Positions 11,525 to 23,453 are shown, counted from the stretch's first letter. The stretch is DNA of 64,000 bases from Tachypleus tridentatus (GCF_004210375.1 NC_134830.1:61747576-61811575), one strand, 5' to 3'. Notes: generated by a model from the letters alone, not told the origin. Numbers and translations: made by a program.

Positions 11525-11583
11525 CAGACCTTGTATTCACTTAGGCAATTAGAACTAAACTGAAGTGGTGAGTGGTGAGCCCC

Positions 11584-11594
11584 TATATATATAT
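11584..11594 (-). promoter_or_regulatory. TATA box of the 11.5-kb family copy
   Basis: ATATATATATA about 60 bases upstream of the ATG at 11524, homologous in position to 165-172. Confidence 0.5.
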
Positions 11595-11606
11595 TACTAT
11601 GGAAAG

Positions 11607-11699
11607 TTCTGGAAAATTCTAAAAGGTTCTTGAAAATACTCGTAAGTTTTACAACATACTAGAAAGTTTTTGAAAATTCTTGTAAGTTCGAAAAAATTC
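11607..11699 (-). promoter_or_regulatory. Heat-shock element array, second copy
   Basis: Same 93 bp and same 19 alternating TTC/GAA positions as 186-278, ten of them perfect. TTC-GAA-TTC occurs at 11607-11619 and GAA-TTC at 11672-11679. Mutations relative to the edge copy are substitutions that do not disturb the five-base register. A distal three-unit site, GAA-TA-TTC-TA-GAA, lies at 11732-11744. Confidence 0.68.
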
Positions 11700-11927
11700 T
11701 CCATCAACTACTCAGCACTGAATCTACGTGGAATATTCTAGAAAATGGGTAAATTTGAAAATTTCATTACCCAGGCCACAAAAGCAAAGATTGAAGAGAA
11801 AAATAGATCCTTTCCATTTGCTTTAGGCATAAGCAATTTAGAAATAAAACTTTCTGCCCAGGAACAAGAAAAAGTAAAAAATTTTGTTACATAATGTAAT
11901 CATTCAAAAGAATGATTTATATATTTT

Positions 11928-12004
11928 TTAATATTCATATTTATATTATATTTAATATTCATACTTATATTATATTTAATATTCATATTTTTATTCTATT
12001 TAAT
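11928..12004. repeat. 24-bp AT-rich tandem repeat, three copies
   Basis: TTAATATTCAT starts at 11928, 11952 and 11976, a 24-bp period. Confidence 0.8.
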
Positions 12005-12256
12005 TTTTGGCAAGACCAAAAGCAATTTGTTTGTCAGTGTTTTAGTCACTTATGACTTTAAGGAAAACTTTATTATTGAATGTTTACCACAATATAAGAT
12101 TATTTTGTCGTATTCCACTTTTTCAAAAATATCCTCAATACCATCTTGAAATATCCTCTTACACACTCTCACAATAGGGTTCTTTAATATAAAATGATGT
12201 TAATACATTTTTTACCTTTTATTCTAAATGTTCTAAAACTATAGACAAGCTAACAA

Positions 12257-12585
12257 TAAGGGTATACAGTTTTGATACTATCACAGTTTGTCAAACGGTA
12301 TCTCTATGATAACAGAACTTCTAGGTTATTGTCTGGCAACAAGGGTATACAGTTTTCATCACAGTTGGTTTAACAGTATTCCAGTATCGAAGGTCGAAAT
12401 TTTTCAAAGCTCTAATCTTAAATCATCACAGAAAAAAAGGCTTAGACACTTTAACATTGAAACACGGGTGTACAGTTTTGATAATATCACAGCTGGTCTA
12501 ACGGTATGCTAGTATCAACAGTAAATAGAGCTTCTAAGCGCTTGTCTGACAACATGGGTATACAGGTTTGGAAATATCACAGTGG
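12257..12585 (+). repeat. Diverged tandem repeat, four partial units
   Basis: GGTATACAGTTTTGATA followed by ATCACAG and GTxxAACGGTAT recurs at about 12259, 12343, 12466 and 12554, with unit length varying from 84 to 123 bp. Open frames here follow the repeat rather than a gene. Confidence 0.65.
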
Positions 12586-12779
12586 CGTACGAAATGGGAG
12601 GGGCCTGTTCTCCATTTTAGCTTGTCTTAGTAAAAAAACAAATTCACCAAATGTAGTAAAAATTATACTCAGTAAAAAAAGGAGAATGTACAAAGTTTAA
12701 TCCAGGACGCAAAGGCTTCCATGGCCCTAAGATAAGCCCTGGACCTCTTTACACCCGTGGCAAACTTTCCCTCTCTTAG

Positions 12780-13048
12780 GGCCCGGCATGGCCAGATGAG
12801 TTAAGGCGTGCGAGTAGTAATCTGAGGGTCGCGGGTTCGCATTCCTGTCGCACCAAACATGCTCGCCCTTTCAGTTGTGGGAGCGTTATAAGTGACTCTC
12901 AATACCACTATTTATTGGTAAAAGAGTATCTCAAGAGTTGGCGGTGGGTGATGATGACTAGCTGCCTTCCCTCTAGTCTTACACTGCTAAGTTAGGGACG
13001 GCTAGCACAGATAGACCTCGAATATCTTTGCGCGAAATTAAAAAAACA
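12780..13048 (+). repeat. SINE family A, plus
   Basis: Head GGCCCGGCATGGCCAGATGA, body TGACTAGCTGCCTTCCCTCT and A-rich end. Confidence 0.9.
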
Positions 13049-13270
13049 CCTTATTTATTCTTCTCCTGGATTCAGTCCTAATGAAATAGATCATCTTCAC
13101 TATTTTTCGTTTTCGTCACTCTGAAGAAAGGACTAACTCAATCATTTCCTGCTTGTACCTTTTCATACTGTACCGTTCTTGCCGTATTTTCATCTGTAGA
13201 ACTCAATTTTCTATTTTTCTATCGATGTTTTGTTTCTTCAACAGCCTCTCCGTTTCTTTTCCTCATTGTT

Positions 13271-13545
13271 TTTGTTTTAATTTTTTGCTTCATTTGCTTT
13301 CTTTTTAAGCAAGAAGTGAAACGTTGCTTCTTTTCATTTCATTAATTTGACTGTGTTGAATCACTTACGTTGCTTTAGGGAATAATTTTACGTTGATATC
13401 TTTCTTGTCACAGCTGAACGTTACGTTCAAGTCGGATCTAAGTAATGTGTTGTTTTAGAGATGTACAAAAAGTTAACTAAATATTTGTAACGTTAGATTT
13501 ATAGCTTGAGCTTCTGTAAAATTTATCATAAGTGCTAAAAGTACC
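13271..13545 (+). repeat. Diverged segmental duplicate, copy 2 (partner 8665-8945)
   Basis: Matches 8665-8945 in block order; see that entry. Confidence 0.6.
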
Positions 13546-13851
13546 AAACGATTTTTATTTGCCTCATGTATTTTTGGACACATTCGCAATCGATTTGCTA
13601 AACATGTTGGTATAACTATTTGCAAAGAAAGTCAAAATTAAAAATTGCATCCAGGAAAGTAGAGGATATGTAACTTAAGTGTAATTAAGACTTAATAAGT
13701 TCTCTATAAAGCTCTCTAATTATTTTAAATACAATTTAAAATACGAGACATGTTATAATCTACACTTGATATTGGGGCCTTTATATTTAACACTCTAACA
13801 TATATATATATATTATTAAAGATTTTCTCCAGTTTGTAATTAGCTATTTTT

Positions 13852-13942
13852 AAGCTGTGAGTACCTAGTCCATGGCAGGGAATCGAGCTCCGGATTTTAA
13901 CGTTGTAAAACCACACTCTTACCACTGATACACTTGTGGCTT
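13852..13942 (-). repeat. SINE family B/C head fragment, minus
   Basis: CCGGATTTTAACGTTGTAAA and ACCACTGATACACTTGTGG correspond to the reversed anticodon arm and head. Confidence 0.4.
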
Positions 13943-14070
13943 CATAAGTCTCTAACTATTTATGTATAACATTTATGTATTTAAGAGCTTGACGTCTTTA
14001 CTAATATCTTGACTGTAAAGTTTCTGTGGCTAACACATATTTATGTACTACGCATTTTTAACCCAACCAG

Positions 14071-14340
14071 GCCCGGCATGACGAAGCGTGTTAAGGCGTT
14101 CGACTCGTAATCCGAAGATCGCGGGTTCGAATCCTGGTCACATCAAACATGCTTGCCCTTTCAGTTGTGAGGGCGTTATAATGTGACGGTCAATCTCACT
14201 ATTCGTTGGTAAAAGAATAGCCCAAGAGTTGGTGGCGTGTGGTGATGACTAGCCGCCTTCCCTCTAGTCTTACACTGCTAAAGTAAGGACGGCTAGCGCA
14301 GATAGCCCTCGAGTAGCTTTGCGCGAAATTAAACAAAAAC
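14071..14340 (+). repeat. SINE family A, plus
   Basis: Head GCCCGGCATGACGAAGCGTG, B box GGGTTCGAATCC, tail AAACAAAAACAAAC. Confidence 0.9.
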
Positions 14341-14609
14341 AAACTTAACTCAACCTTGTAAATGAACTAAAATTAATGAGTTATATTTTTGACATTGAAT
14401 TGCTGTGTGTATTTCCTTTTTCAGACATTGTGTTTTCTTTCTTCTGGTCTTCAACATTTGACCCAAAATATTTCAGTTCAAAAGCATGTCAATAAAAATC
14501 ATCTTACCAAGTTCATGTCCTTGTATCCTTACATTTTTTGTAGACAACAAGCAAGTACTTAATTATACTTTCAAGCACATCGTAGGGCTATCAATAAAAA
14601 AGAATGATA

Positions 14610-14705
14610 AAAAAACCTATAATCCGAGCGCTTTCAATATGTGGAACTTACTTGTTCAGGGGTAAAGTGAAACTTCTTGAATCTACGTGTTTTCTGACAA
14701 CATGA
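14610..14705 (+). repeat. Dispersed repeat related to 23369-23500
   Basis: AACCTATAATCCGAGCGCTTT and CTTCTTGAATCTACGTGT match the arm and right flank of the fold-back at 23.4 kb. Confidence 0.55.
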
Positions 14706-16145
14706 AAGTACGGTTATAAACAAATAAAGATAAAAATGTCCCACGTTACTTTTTAATGTGTCACTAGGTTCCAATAATACCTAGAAGGTATACTTATATG
14801 TTATGTCGAGGCTGCTACTTAAGAAACTCTGCTTTAAATTGCTTATCCCGAGCACCATAACAGATATCCTGAAAGTCTCTCCAGAATTGCTTTTTCTTCT
14901 TACTTGCTTCGAATAAACTATCCCTAGAAATCGCTCCGAACTTGCAGTAAGCCAACGAAAAAATCTGTGGAAAGCAAGACGTTCAGTTTAATATTTAATA
15001 ATCATTTTATTATGTTGGCGTGGTTTGTCTCTTTAATAGAACTCGAGATTTCGGAGTTGACACGGAGGGGTCGAAGCTGTGCGATTCCACAAAACATTCC
15101 CCAATATCCAATCTGTGATTACAGTTATAGAAATGACAGTCAGTCTCTTAGTCACCTATATTTTAAGTTTTAAAATGGATTGGTAGAAAAAATTAAGACG
15201 TTTTATGAACACTAGAGATATTTATTTTAGAGTTCTATGTAAAGTGAGAGCTAAAAATGAATGTGTTTAGTTGTTGAGATCGCTTGATAAATGACAAGTC
15301 CAAAGAATAAATGAATTTTGCGAAATATATATATAATGTTGCTACACATCGTGTTACGTTTTAGCTGTGTATCGGACTCCATAACAACTGCTCAAAAGAT
15401 TCAATTCGTTTTCATGAAGAAATGCATCAATGGCAACTCTTTACAATTATTAGTTTTAAAAACTGATTTTATTGCTTTTCTACGTGGAATAAATAGATCT
15501 CAAAATCCAGCACTTTGAACTATAATTCTGATTCTGCAAATGCTTTGAGTCCCCTCTTTTGCATGTATATTTGTATAAAAAATGTTATTATTATTTTCCG
15601 AGGCTTTAAAATTTATATTATTTATTTATTTATTAATAGCATTTAATTTTTGTATAATATTGTTAACACAAAAATATTGAAAGAATGCGTTAAGCCTAAC
15701 GCCGACAACATTTTTGAAGCCTTTCCGTCCATGAATGCTAACATAACATAAGGCTTAACAAAATATCGTTATCATTCATGTTTCCATATTCTTGTTATTC
15801 TTGAGCAGTTTCAATATAAATAGATAACACACATTACTGTCGTTTACGACCGCAAAAAATGATAAAAATTCGAATTCAGTAGGAAAGATTAGGCATAAAC
15901 GAATAGATATCGATATCCATATTTCGATGTCAAAAAGTGTCTTTCGTTTATGCAGTATTTTTGTAGTTAAAGAAATATGTACGAAAACTTAAATTTTGAA
16001 GTTGCTCTAACGCAATGTGTGTTCCAAATCAATAAGTGTTTTCAATTCTCAAACGTAATTTTGATGATATTAAAATAAATAAAAATACTATGTGTTCCTA
16101 AAACATACGTACACGAAAAATATCACCTCACTAACGTAGATATTT
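14706..16145. other. AT-rich non-coding, nothing recognised
   Basis: Short open frames near 14967 and 15318 show no motif. I see no supported gene. Confidence 0.45.
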
Positions 16146-16690
16146 TGTTTTGTAATTTTGCGCAAAGCTATTTGAGAGTTATGTGCGATAAGTCGTATCT
16201 AATTTTAATGGTTTGTCAGGAATTTTGCGCAAAGCTACACAAGGACTATCTGCCCTAAGTGTCCTTAATTTAGCAGTGGAAAACTAAAGAGAAGGCAGCT
16301 AGTCAACCCCACCCATCGCTAACTCTTTTACTAAAGATCAGGGGGAGTGGCCGAAATGTTATATTAACCCCACAGCTGAAAGGGCGAGCATGTTTGGTGG
16401 GATTCGAACCTATGACCTACAGATTGCGAGTCGAGAACTCTAACCACCAGGCTGAGCCAGTTATAATTTTAGCGTTACAGACTAAATAGAAGACAGCTAG
16501 TCAATACCGCCCACAATCAAGCTATGGATCATTTCAATCTAATAGAGGAATTGACCATTACTTTTATTACGCACAGAAGGCCTCAAAGAGATAAGTGCAG
16601 TCTTTTTTTTGTCTTTAACGGAAGCTCAGTCAAAGAAATTGGATCCATAATTCAGCACTTTAACCGATAAGCCGCGCTTAGCATTTAAAG
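16146..16690 (-). repeat. Old SINE family A copy split by a younger one
   Basis: Tail half at 16146-16206 resumes at 16472 with ACAGACTAAATAGAAGACAGCTAGTC and a degraded head to about 16690. The interruption is the SINE at 16208-16463. Confidence 0.6.
16208..16463 (-). repeat. SINE family A, minus, nested insertion with TSD
   Basis: Inserted in the older copy. TAATTTTA at 16200-16207 and again at 16464-16471 is an 8-bp target-site duplication. Confidence 0.75.
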
Positions 16691-16901
16691 ACAGAGAATA
16701 TTAAAATATGTTATAACTTCCATAATAGATATGATGCTTTAAAAAACATAAAGCATTTTGATATCAAAAACAAGTATATTATGCATTATATCTAATGAAG
16801 AAGTGTGAAATTATCATATTACTAACTCAAACATACGGAAAAAACATTGCTGTCACAAAAAAGGAACAGACAACACGATATATAAATTAACATTAAAATA
16901 T

Positions 16902-17141
16902 TTGTTTGTTTTTGAATTTCGCGCAAAACTACATAAGGATTATTTACGATAGACATCTCTAAGTTAGAAGTGAGAGACTAGAGGGAAGGTAACTAGCCAT
17001 CATCACCCACCGCCAATTCTTGGGGTACTTTTTTAACAACGAATAGGAGGATTGAACGTTATATTGTACTGCCCCCAGACCTGAACGGGCGAGCATGCTT
17101 GGTGGGAGGGGATTCGAACCTACGACTTTTAGATTACGAGA
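16902..17141 (-). repeat. SINE family A, minus, head truncated
   Basis: Tail TTTGTTTGTTTTTGAATTTC to the anticodon-arm complement ATTACGAG; the first part of the head is missing. Confidence 0.82.
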
Positions 17142-17325
17142 TAAAATATTAAAAGTGAGAATACGATAGTACAAACTTAGAACATCAAATAGTACTATTA
17201 CACAGAAAAAAAGAAGACATACGGCGTTACTCAAACTGAAGTAAACCGGAAATTTAAGTGCCGCTTACACAACAACAAAATTGGCAGTCGTACACACACA
17301 ACAAATAAATATATAACGTCACGAT

Positions 17326-17586
17326 TTGAATTTCTCGTAAAGCTACACGAGGGATATCTGCGCTATTTGTCCATAATTTAGCAGTGTAAGACTAGAAGGA
17401 AGGAAGCTAATCATCCCCTCCACTGCCAGCTCTTGGGCCACTCTTTTACCAACAACTATTGGGATTGACTGTAACATTATAATGTTTCCATGGCTGAAAA
17501 GGCGAACATATTTGGTGTGAAGGGGATCCGAACCTGCGACCCACAGATTACGAGTCGAGAGCTCTAGCTACCTGGTTATGCAGGGG
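17326..17586 (-). repeat. SINE family A, minus
   Basis: Body CTCTTGGGCCACTCTTTTACC, B-box complement GGATCCGAACC, head complement TACCTGGTTATGC. Confidence 0.82.
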
Positions 17587-18249
17587 CGCGTAACTTTACG
17601 ACCCATAATATCAAGGAAAAATATTCTGTCAAATAACTGCCGTATTGTAGACAAAAGTTTATTTGTTTTTACCAAAGAACGCTAGTAATCATTGATTATG
17701 TCTCCCCCACGTGTAATATTATAAGACCTGTATATACAATTTTTTCAGTGCAAAAAACAAAATGGATAAATACTCATAGCCCTGAGTAAGAACGTCATTA
17801 CGAGTAACTTTTAAATCTAATGTGGTTTTTAGCATACATCAATTTTTACTGCTTCAAATATTTGGCTTGACTTTTACGATATACTTTGATAAATTGCTCG
17901 CTCGGGGAATTATGCAGAGCACGTGCTGTTTTCTAGTTTAGCTGTATTACCTTCCTTTTTTCTGTGATTGTAGAAAATCTCAAACTTTCCAGAAAAAAAA
18001 ATTCAGTTGGTAAGTACAATGTTTTAAATATATGGGTGTAACAAGTATAATGCATATATATATATGTATATCTAAGATAGTTTTTGTTGTTATAAATTTA
18101 CTATGTAAATTTACTTTTCCAGTAAATATAAAAGACATGCAGATTACAGAAACCCGTATTTACAAAGACTATTTGTTGTATGAACACTTTAACATCAGTT
18201 TTGAATATATCACCGAAATTATCTTTTCAAAATATCATGCCATAAAAAA
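17587..18249. other. AT-rich non-coding, nothing recognised
   Basis: A 75-codon AT-rich frame at 18032 is not supported by any motif. Confidence 0.45.
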
Positions 18250-18430
18250 AATATTCTAATAATACCACAATGGAAACTGCTTTTACTAAATAGTCTAATA
18301 ATAAATATTTCATTATTATTAAACAATATTGTAACGAAAATTACTTTACTGATAAATAGTTTGAACGTAAAATATTCTATTATTAAGTAATTTAACAGTG
18401 CAAATTACATTGTTTCTGACGTCTGGTAAC
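18250..18430 (+). repeat. Degenerate repeat block related to 19085-19700
   Basis: TTTTACTAAATAGTCTAATAATAAA and related phrases recur in the two later blocks. Confidence 0.45.
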
Positions 18431-18446
18431 AGAAAGTCTAATTTTT

Positions 18447-18600
18447 AGTGTTAAAATGTAGATAGTGTTAAGTGTATTGGTACAATGTGTTGCTAAGAGT
18501 AACAATAAGTGGTACAAGTAATTCAATCACCATCCATAAAACAACGCATTGCACCAATACACAATACACTTAACACTATCATTTTCTTTTTAACACTGAC
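18447..18600. repeat. Inverted repeat, hairpin-forming
   Basis: AGTGTTAAAATG plus GATAGTGTTAAGTGTATTGG at 18447-18492 is mirrored by 18542-18600, which carries CCAATACACAATACACTTAA and TAACACTATCATTTT. Spacer about 50 bp. Confidence 0.72.
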
Positions 18601-19084
18601 ATTCTCTGTAGCATCACATATTTTACAATCTGTTTTTAACACTGCTAGTAAGCTTCGTATTTTTTCCACTTATTATCGTTTCTAAGCAACTTTTATTTTC
18701 TATTTGTTTGTTTTTATTTACTTTTATATATTTTAAATGACACATGTCATATGTTTGTATTGCTAAGTAGTTTGTACTGTGACTATACTATAATATTAGA
18801 ACAATAACGAAACAATAATGATATGTTATACGTTACGGCGGCCTCGATAAATAGAACATTGCAAGGAGTTTTATGATTTAACGAATATTTCTAATATCAA
18901 ACAGTCATGTATATTAACCCTGAAAAAGCCGCAAAGAAAAAACGTTGGTTTAAATAAAAACATATTCTTTTTTATTCATCTGGAGTATGAAAATAGTTAT
19001 TAATTAACTTTTATCAAAATGTGTAAATTTATTCAGTATGCATAAACATTTTGAAAGACAGTAAATATTATTGCTATATAGTTT

Positions 19085-19700
19085 TAAAATGGAAATTATA
19101 TTTTTACTAAGGAGCCTTGAATTGAAGAATTTTATTGTCACTTAACAGTCTAACAATAAAAGTACATTGTTGCTAATTAATATCATAACAATATTAATTT
19201 TAAGGGACTTTACTACTGAACAAACTACTGGTGGACTTTACATACAGTCTAAAGATACAGCTTTTGAATGAGTTATTTAATTTTATTTGACCTTTTTAAC
19301 GACATTTCGACCACTCTTGTGGTAATCATCAGGTAACTTGTCTTTTGTAATATTGTACCGTTCTTTAATTTCTGTAGTGCACCCTGGTGTATAAAAGACA
19401 TTTTAATACCAGAAATAAACGATCTTAATTCAGGTTATAATGAAACTGAAACCTATGAACAAAATGAGTTAAAATATTACTATACTATTTGAAAATGAAA
19501 ACTCTATTTCAACTACGCAACTTTGAACTGAATAATTTTACTTACAATTAACAGCCTAATAATGAAGGTATATTGTTGCTAATATAACAACAATAATAAA
19601 TCCTCGTTTTTGCCTAAATAATTTAATAGTTACTTTAAACAAGCTGCTTTGAACAACATACCAGTGAACTTGTAATATTGTACTGTTACAACACAGTCTC
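19085..19700 (+). repeat. Ancient tandem duplication, two units about 405 bp apart
   Basis: 19085-19255 and 19493-19690 share CTTGAATTGAAGAATTTTA-like and CTAATAATGAAGGTAxATTG-like phrases in order. ACAAAxTxCTxxTGxAC follows in both. Confidence 0.5.
19305..19332 (-). other. Hammerhead-like CTGATGA...GAAA motif
   Basis: Minus strand CTGATGATTACCACAAGAGT continues GGTCGAAAT. ACCAC and GTGGT can pair around AAGA between CTGATGA and GAAA. I could not define stems I and III or the cleavage triplet, so this is a core-like resemblance only. Confidence 0.2.
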
Positions 19701-20714
19701 CCAAAAAATAGAAAGTTGCATTATAATGGACCAGTTAACTGGTCCACTACAACAACAGTACAAACAACAGTATCGTTTTATAGTAAATTTCGTAACAGTG
19801 TTACCTGAAGATTACATAAATATATCTCTCAAGACCCTCGTTTTGAAAATAAATCTCTCACCTTATAAAAATACCAGTACGTATAATTATATTAACATGA
19901 TGATGAACATGTTACACATGCGTTACATAGATAAATTCTGAGTTATTTTGAATGATTTAATATCCTAAATAACAACACGATCGCCACTTACTGTGGATTA
20001 GCACTTGAGACACATATATGTTCACAAGTAGCATTAATAAGGATTTTATTTTTTTTTTAATTCTAAAGAAAACGCATTCGTATGGAAAGTACGGCATCTG
20101 CAATTTCAATACGTAACGTATACTTTCATGTAATAATAACGAAGCTCGACTGTTTCTAGGGGGCGTCCACATCGTTGTTAATGAGGATCTCTGATTTGAA
20201 CGCAGAAGAAAAGCAAGTATAGAGGAATATTCCTAAATCTCAAGGGTAAAAACGGTACATGGGTATTTCGTGGTAAGAATATAATATTTTTCTTGCTCCG
20301 GTAACAGTTGTTGTGTATCGTATATTCCAAGCGAATATTTTCTGTTGGTTTCAAAAGTAATATTAAACAACCTTTTGTGTGTTGAGCACTGGTCATATTT
20401 CTGTGCAAACGGATGAAATGTAGATATATATTTTAATACTACGTTATAAAACCCTATTCCTAAGTATTAGTACTTCTCAAAATGTCAAGGCGTTCATGCT
20501 AATAGGTATAATTTCTAGAAATTAATACTGTCAGTCTTTACTTCATAGAACAATAATATACATATGATTTTGTTTTATCAACATCATCTGGTTCTATTAC
20601 ACTTGTTAAATTCCTTACTATTAAAGTATTTCAAATTCTAGACTGACTTCATTTTTACTGGTATTTGTAGTTGGCCCTATTAGATGAATAGAATAAAACT
20701 ATTTTTTTTCTTTT
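19701..20714. other. Non-coding, nothing recognised
   Basis: Minus-strand frames at 19957-20408 carry no recognisable domain. Confidence 0.45.
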
Positions 20715-20835
20715 GTATATAATTAAGCACAAAGCTACGTAAAGGAAATCTGTGCTCTGCTCACCACGGGTATCGAAACCCGGTTTCTGGCGGGGAGGGA
20801 TTAAACTGGTGTTACGTAATTTGAGTTCAAGCCGT
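20715..20835 (-). repeat. SINE family C, minus
   Basis: Tail complement AATTAAGCACAAAGCTACGT, then CACGGGTATCGAAACCCGGT, the reversed T arm of family C. Confidence 0.65.
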
Positions 20836-20840
20836 AACAA

Positions 20841-22137
20841 AAAATATCGTGCTATTTAATCGTAACATTGACAATATTTTACTGCTGTTGTTTTTAGAAC
20901 AAAATATAAAGTACTCCCTCTGTGTGAAAGAATCACCACGCTGTTTTATTTTAACTTTTATTTATTTTCGTATTATTTAGCATTTTTAATTTAGATGGCA
21001 CTTCTTACGCTAAGCAGGCAGATCAAAGACCGTAAGACTCAAGTACGGTCATTTCTAATCTTGAGCTCTAAACGCGGACGATCAAAACCAGTTGTTAACA
21101 TCCGATGGTTATGGGACCATTCACAACTGACCAAAAACATTGACTGTCCTGGTTTACATATCTACCACTACTGAAATTGCGAAAAATTGAAGTTGTACGC
21201 AAACTAACAGAGACTCATAAGAATCACGTTATATTTTCTCGATTAATAAATGATATTCGCTGTAACAAACAATTAAAACTATAAGAGTATTAAAAGTTGG
21301 AATCTTCGTTGCTACAGTTTATTTCACATGCACGCTGAAGGAGACCATCAAAGAACAAGCAATTTTGTGACTCCTCAGCCAAACTTTTGTTCTTGAGCTC
21401 CTAGGTATATACGTGACCCGTAGTTTTTAGCAAAAGTTCCTCTAAATCTGACGTGCAAGATCTATTTGAGTATGGGTCTACCTCAGGATTTGCTCGACCC
21501 TCTTATGTAAGTCACAAGCTATGTCATGGCAATGCCAAACAATCATTTGTCTTTGCCACCTTCAAATTCTACCTCACGGAGGTTTCGAGAACTGATTTCC
21601 ATTTAATAAAAACAAAGTATTTACCACTATACACTGTATATTGCAAAATCATACCAGCTGCATTAAGTTTGACTAGCAACGATGTATCTCATAAGGCGAG
21701 CTTATATTCTTGAATTCGCTGGTTCAAATTAAATATGGATGTTCTGTGTCGATTGTCTAATACTTCATTACAGAAGGAGCAACTGTCTTGACACCATACA
21801 GGTTGCGACATCAACACTGAGTGAGATAAGTTCTACGGGACTATTTTGAGATTTATTCTCCAAAATCCCTTTTCATCTGTCTTTGTTTAGTTTGTGTCGT
21901 TACGTTTATCATCCTGTAAGTTACATAAATGTTTCAGTCAGAGCTCCACATTCATATAACTCACTAAGCCAAGCGCTTATAATTTCATCATATTACTAAT
22001 TTACTTCTCAAAGCTGAACCACAAGATCTGTCGGTCTTATATTGACACCTAAACACTGTATTGTCTTCGGTGTGAGCTTCTGGTAAAGTTTTTACCTGCT
22101 GGAGTAAATGTTGAAATCTCTTTCTGATAATCATAAT
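20841..22137. other. Non-coding, less AT-rich, nothing identified
   Basis: Composition is more balanced at 21000-21750 than in the surroundings and some frames are open for 60-86 codons, but none resembles a known family and splice-bounded conserved blocks were not found. Confidence 0.4.
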
Positions 22138-22256
22138 TCCCCAGTGGCACAGCGGAATGTCTGCACACTCATATCGCTAGAAAACGAGTTTCAAGACCCA
22201 TGGTGGATAAAGCACAAATAGTCCATATCATTGTGTTGCTTTGTGCTTAATTCCAA
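22138..22256 (+). repeat. SINE family C, plus
   Basis: CCCAGTGGCACAGCGGAATG head and TGTGTTGCTTTGTGCTTAATTCC tail. Confidence 0.72.
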
Positions 22257-23368
22257 ATAATCGAATCAAATCGACTATTCTGAACATATATATATATATA
22301 TAATACCTTATAAATATATATGTAAACAGTATATAGTCCAATTACATATTCACTATAACCATGGCAACAAACTCTTCATGTTTCAATATCTATGTCACCA
22401 TCTTTGAGACGGTTAACGAACTCTTTTTCACATCACAAAAATGCACATTTTAAATAGATGAAAAGAAAATATCCTGGTAGCTTCTCGTCCAGGGCATCTT
22501 CTGCCTCACAACTCTGGAAGATTACCAACTGCATAAAGGTTTGGTTACCATTGTTCTATTGTTTACCAACAGAGGAACAGCAACGATTCGATAATTAAAA
22601 GCTGTCGTATAATTGTCACAGATTGTGATTGTACACGCTGCACCCGCCAGTTTCTAACGACAGTTCTTCAATGTTATGCATGTGAAGCAGTGCCTGGATT
22701 CACTCCGAATCCTTGTCTGTTGTTCATTATTTTCTAAACTCTTCATATAACATTCATCAAATCCGTCTGCTAGAAGAAAATTAGGTATTCGAGAGATAAG
22801 TAGCTAATATTAAGCTCGACGCAATATTTTCCTAATTAACAACTATACGTTTCTGGAATGCAGGATAAAAGTTAAATAAAAACCTTTGGAAATGTTATTC
22901 GTTTTAACGCTATTCTTAAAGGTGTTACAAGTATCATAGTAACAAAAAAACCTTATCGTGTAAATTTTCATTAGAGAAAAAATAACGAACAAAGTTTACG
23001 AAGAAAGTAAAATGTATAATGTATTTTTTTCCTTTAATTGTTTTTTCTTGTCTGTTATGTATTCCCACCAGGCAGGTAAAAACTATTTGCAGTTAATTGG
23101 CAGAATCCTCTGAAGATTAAAAGGAAGATCATGCGAGAAGAAGTAATGAGGAGTTAGCGAGTTCTTTTATTTTGTTTTTATTTTATGTTATGTAGTTTCT
23201 TAAGAAGCTAAACTATTTTATCATTAAACAGGTTCCATAGAAGTCATCTGTGGAAAACGTTCAGTAAATCGTATGCTATATACTATTAAAAACATAGGGA
23301 CCAACGTATATCAAAAAACTGTATATTACTAAATGCAAACGAAAAATACAACTTTACTTGTGTAAATA
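22257..23368. other. Non-coding with short (TA)n, nothing recognised
   Basis: TATATATATATATA near 22287-22302. No gene seen. Confidence 0.45.
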
Positions 23369-23453
23369 CGAAATGGAAACCCTATATATAACCAGAGTGC
23401 TTCCGAAAGGTAGACCTTTCGAAAGCGCTCGGGTTATAGGGTTTCTATTTCAT
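23369..23453. repeat. Fold-back element, 40-bp arms
   Basis: GAAATGGAAACCCTATATA, then CTTCCGAAAGGT, is followed at once by ACCTTTCGAAAGCGC and ATAGGGTTTCTATTTC. The arms are almost contiguous. Confidence 0.75.

Larger units (their letters stand above)
11525..11891 (-). repeat. Duplicated upstream region, second copy
   Basis: Homologous to 87-466 throughout; homology ends at TTTTGTTACA. It contains the TATA box and heat-shock arrays listed separately. Confidence 0.75.

Noticed and set aside
12585-12780. CAGTGGCGTA start suggesting another hAT-like element
   Set aside because: I could not find a matching inverted end or target duplication.
15318-15518. 66-codon plus-strand frame
   Set aside because: Unrecognised and within the length expected by chance in this composition.
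20995-21174. 59-codon plus-strand frame starting MALLTLSRQIKDRK
   Set aside because: Protein-like start, but no family, promoter or splice evidence; left as unassigned sequence.
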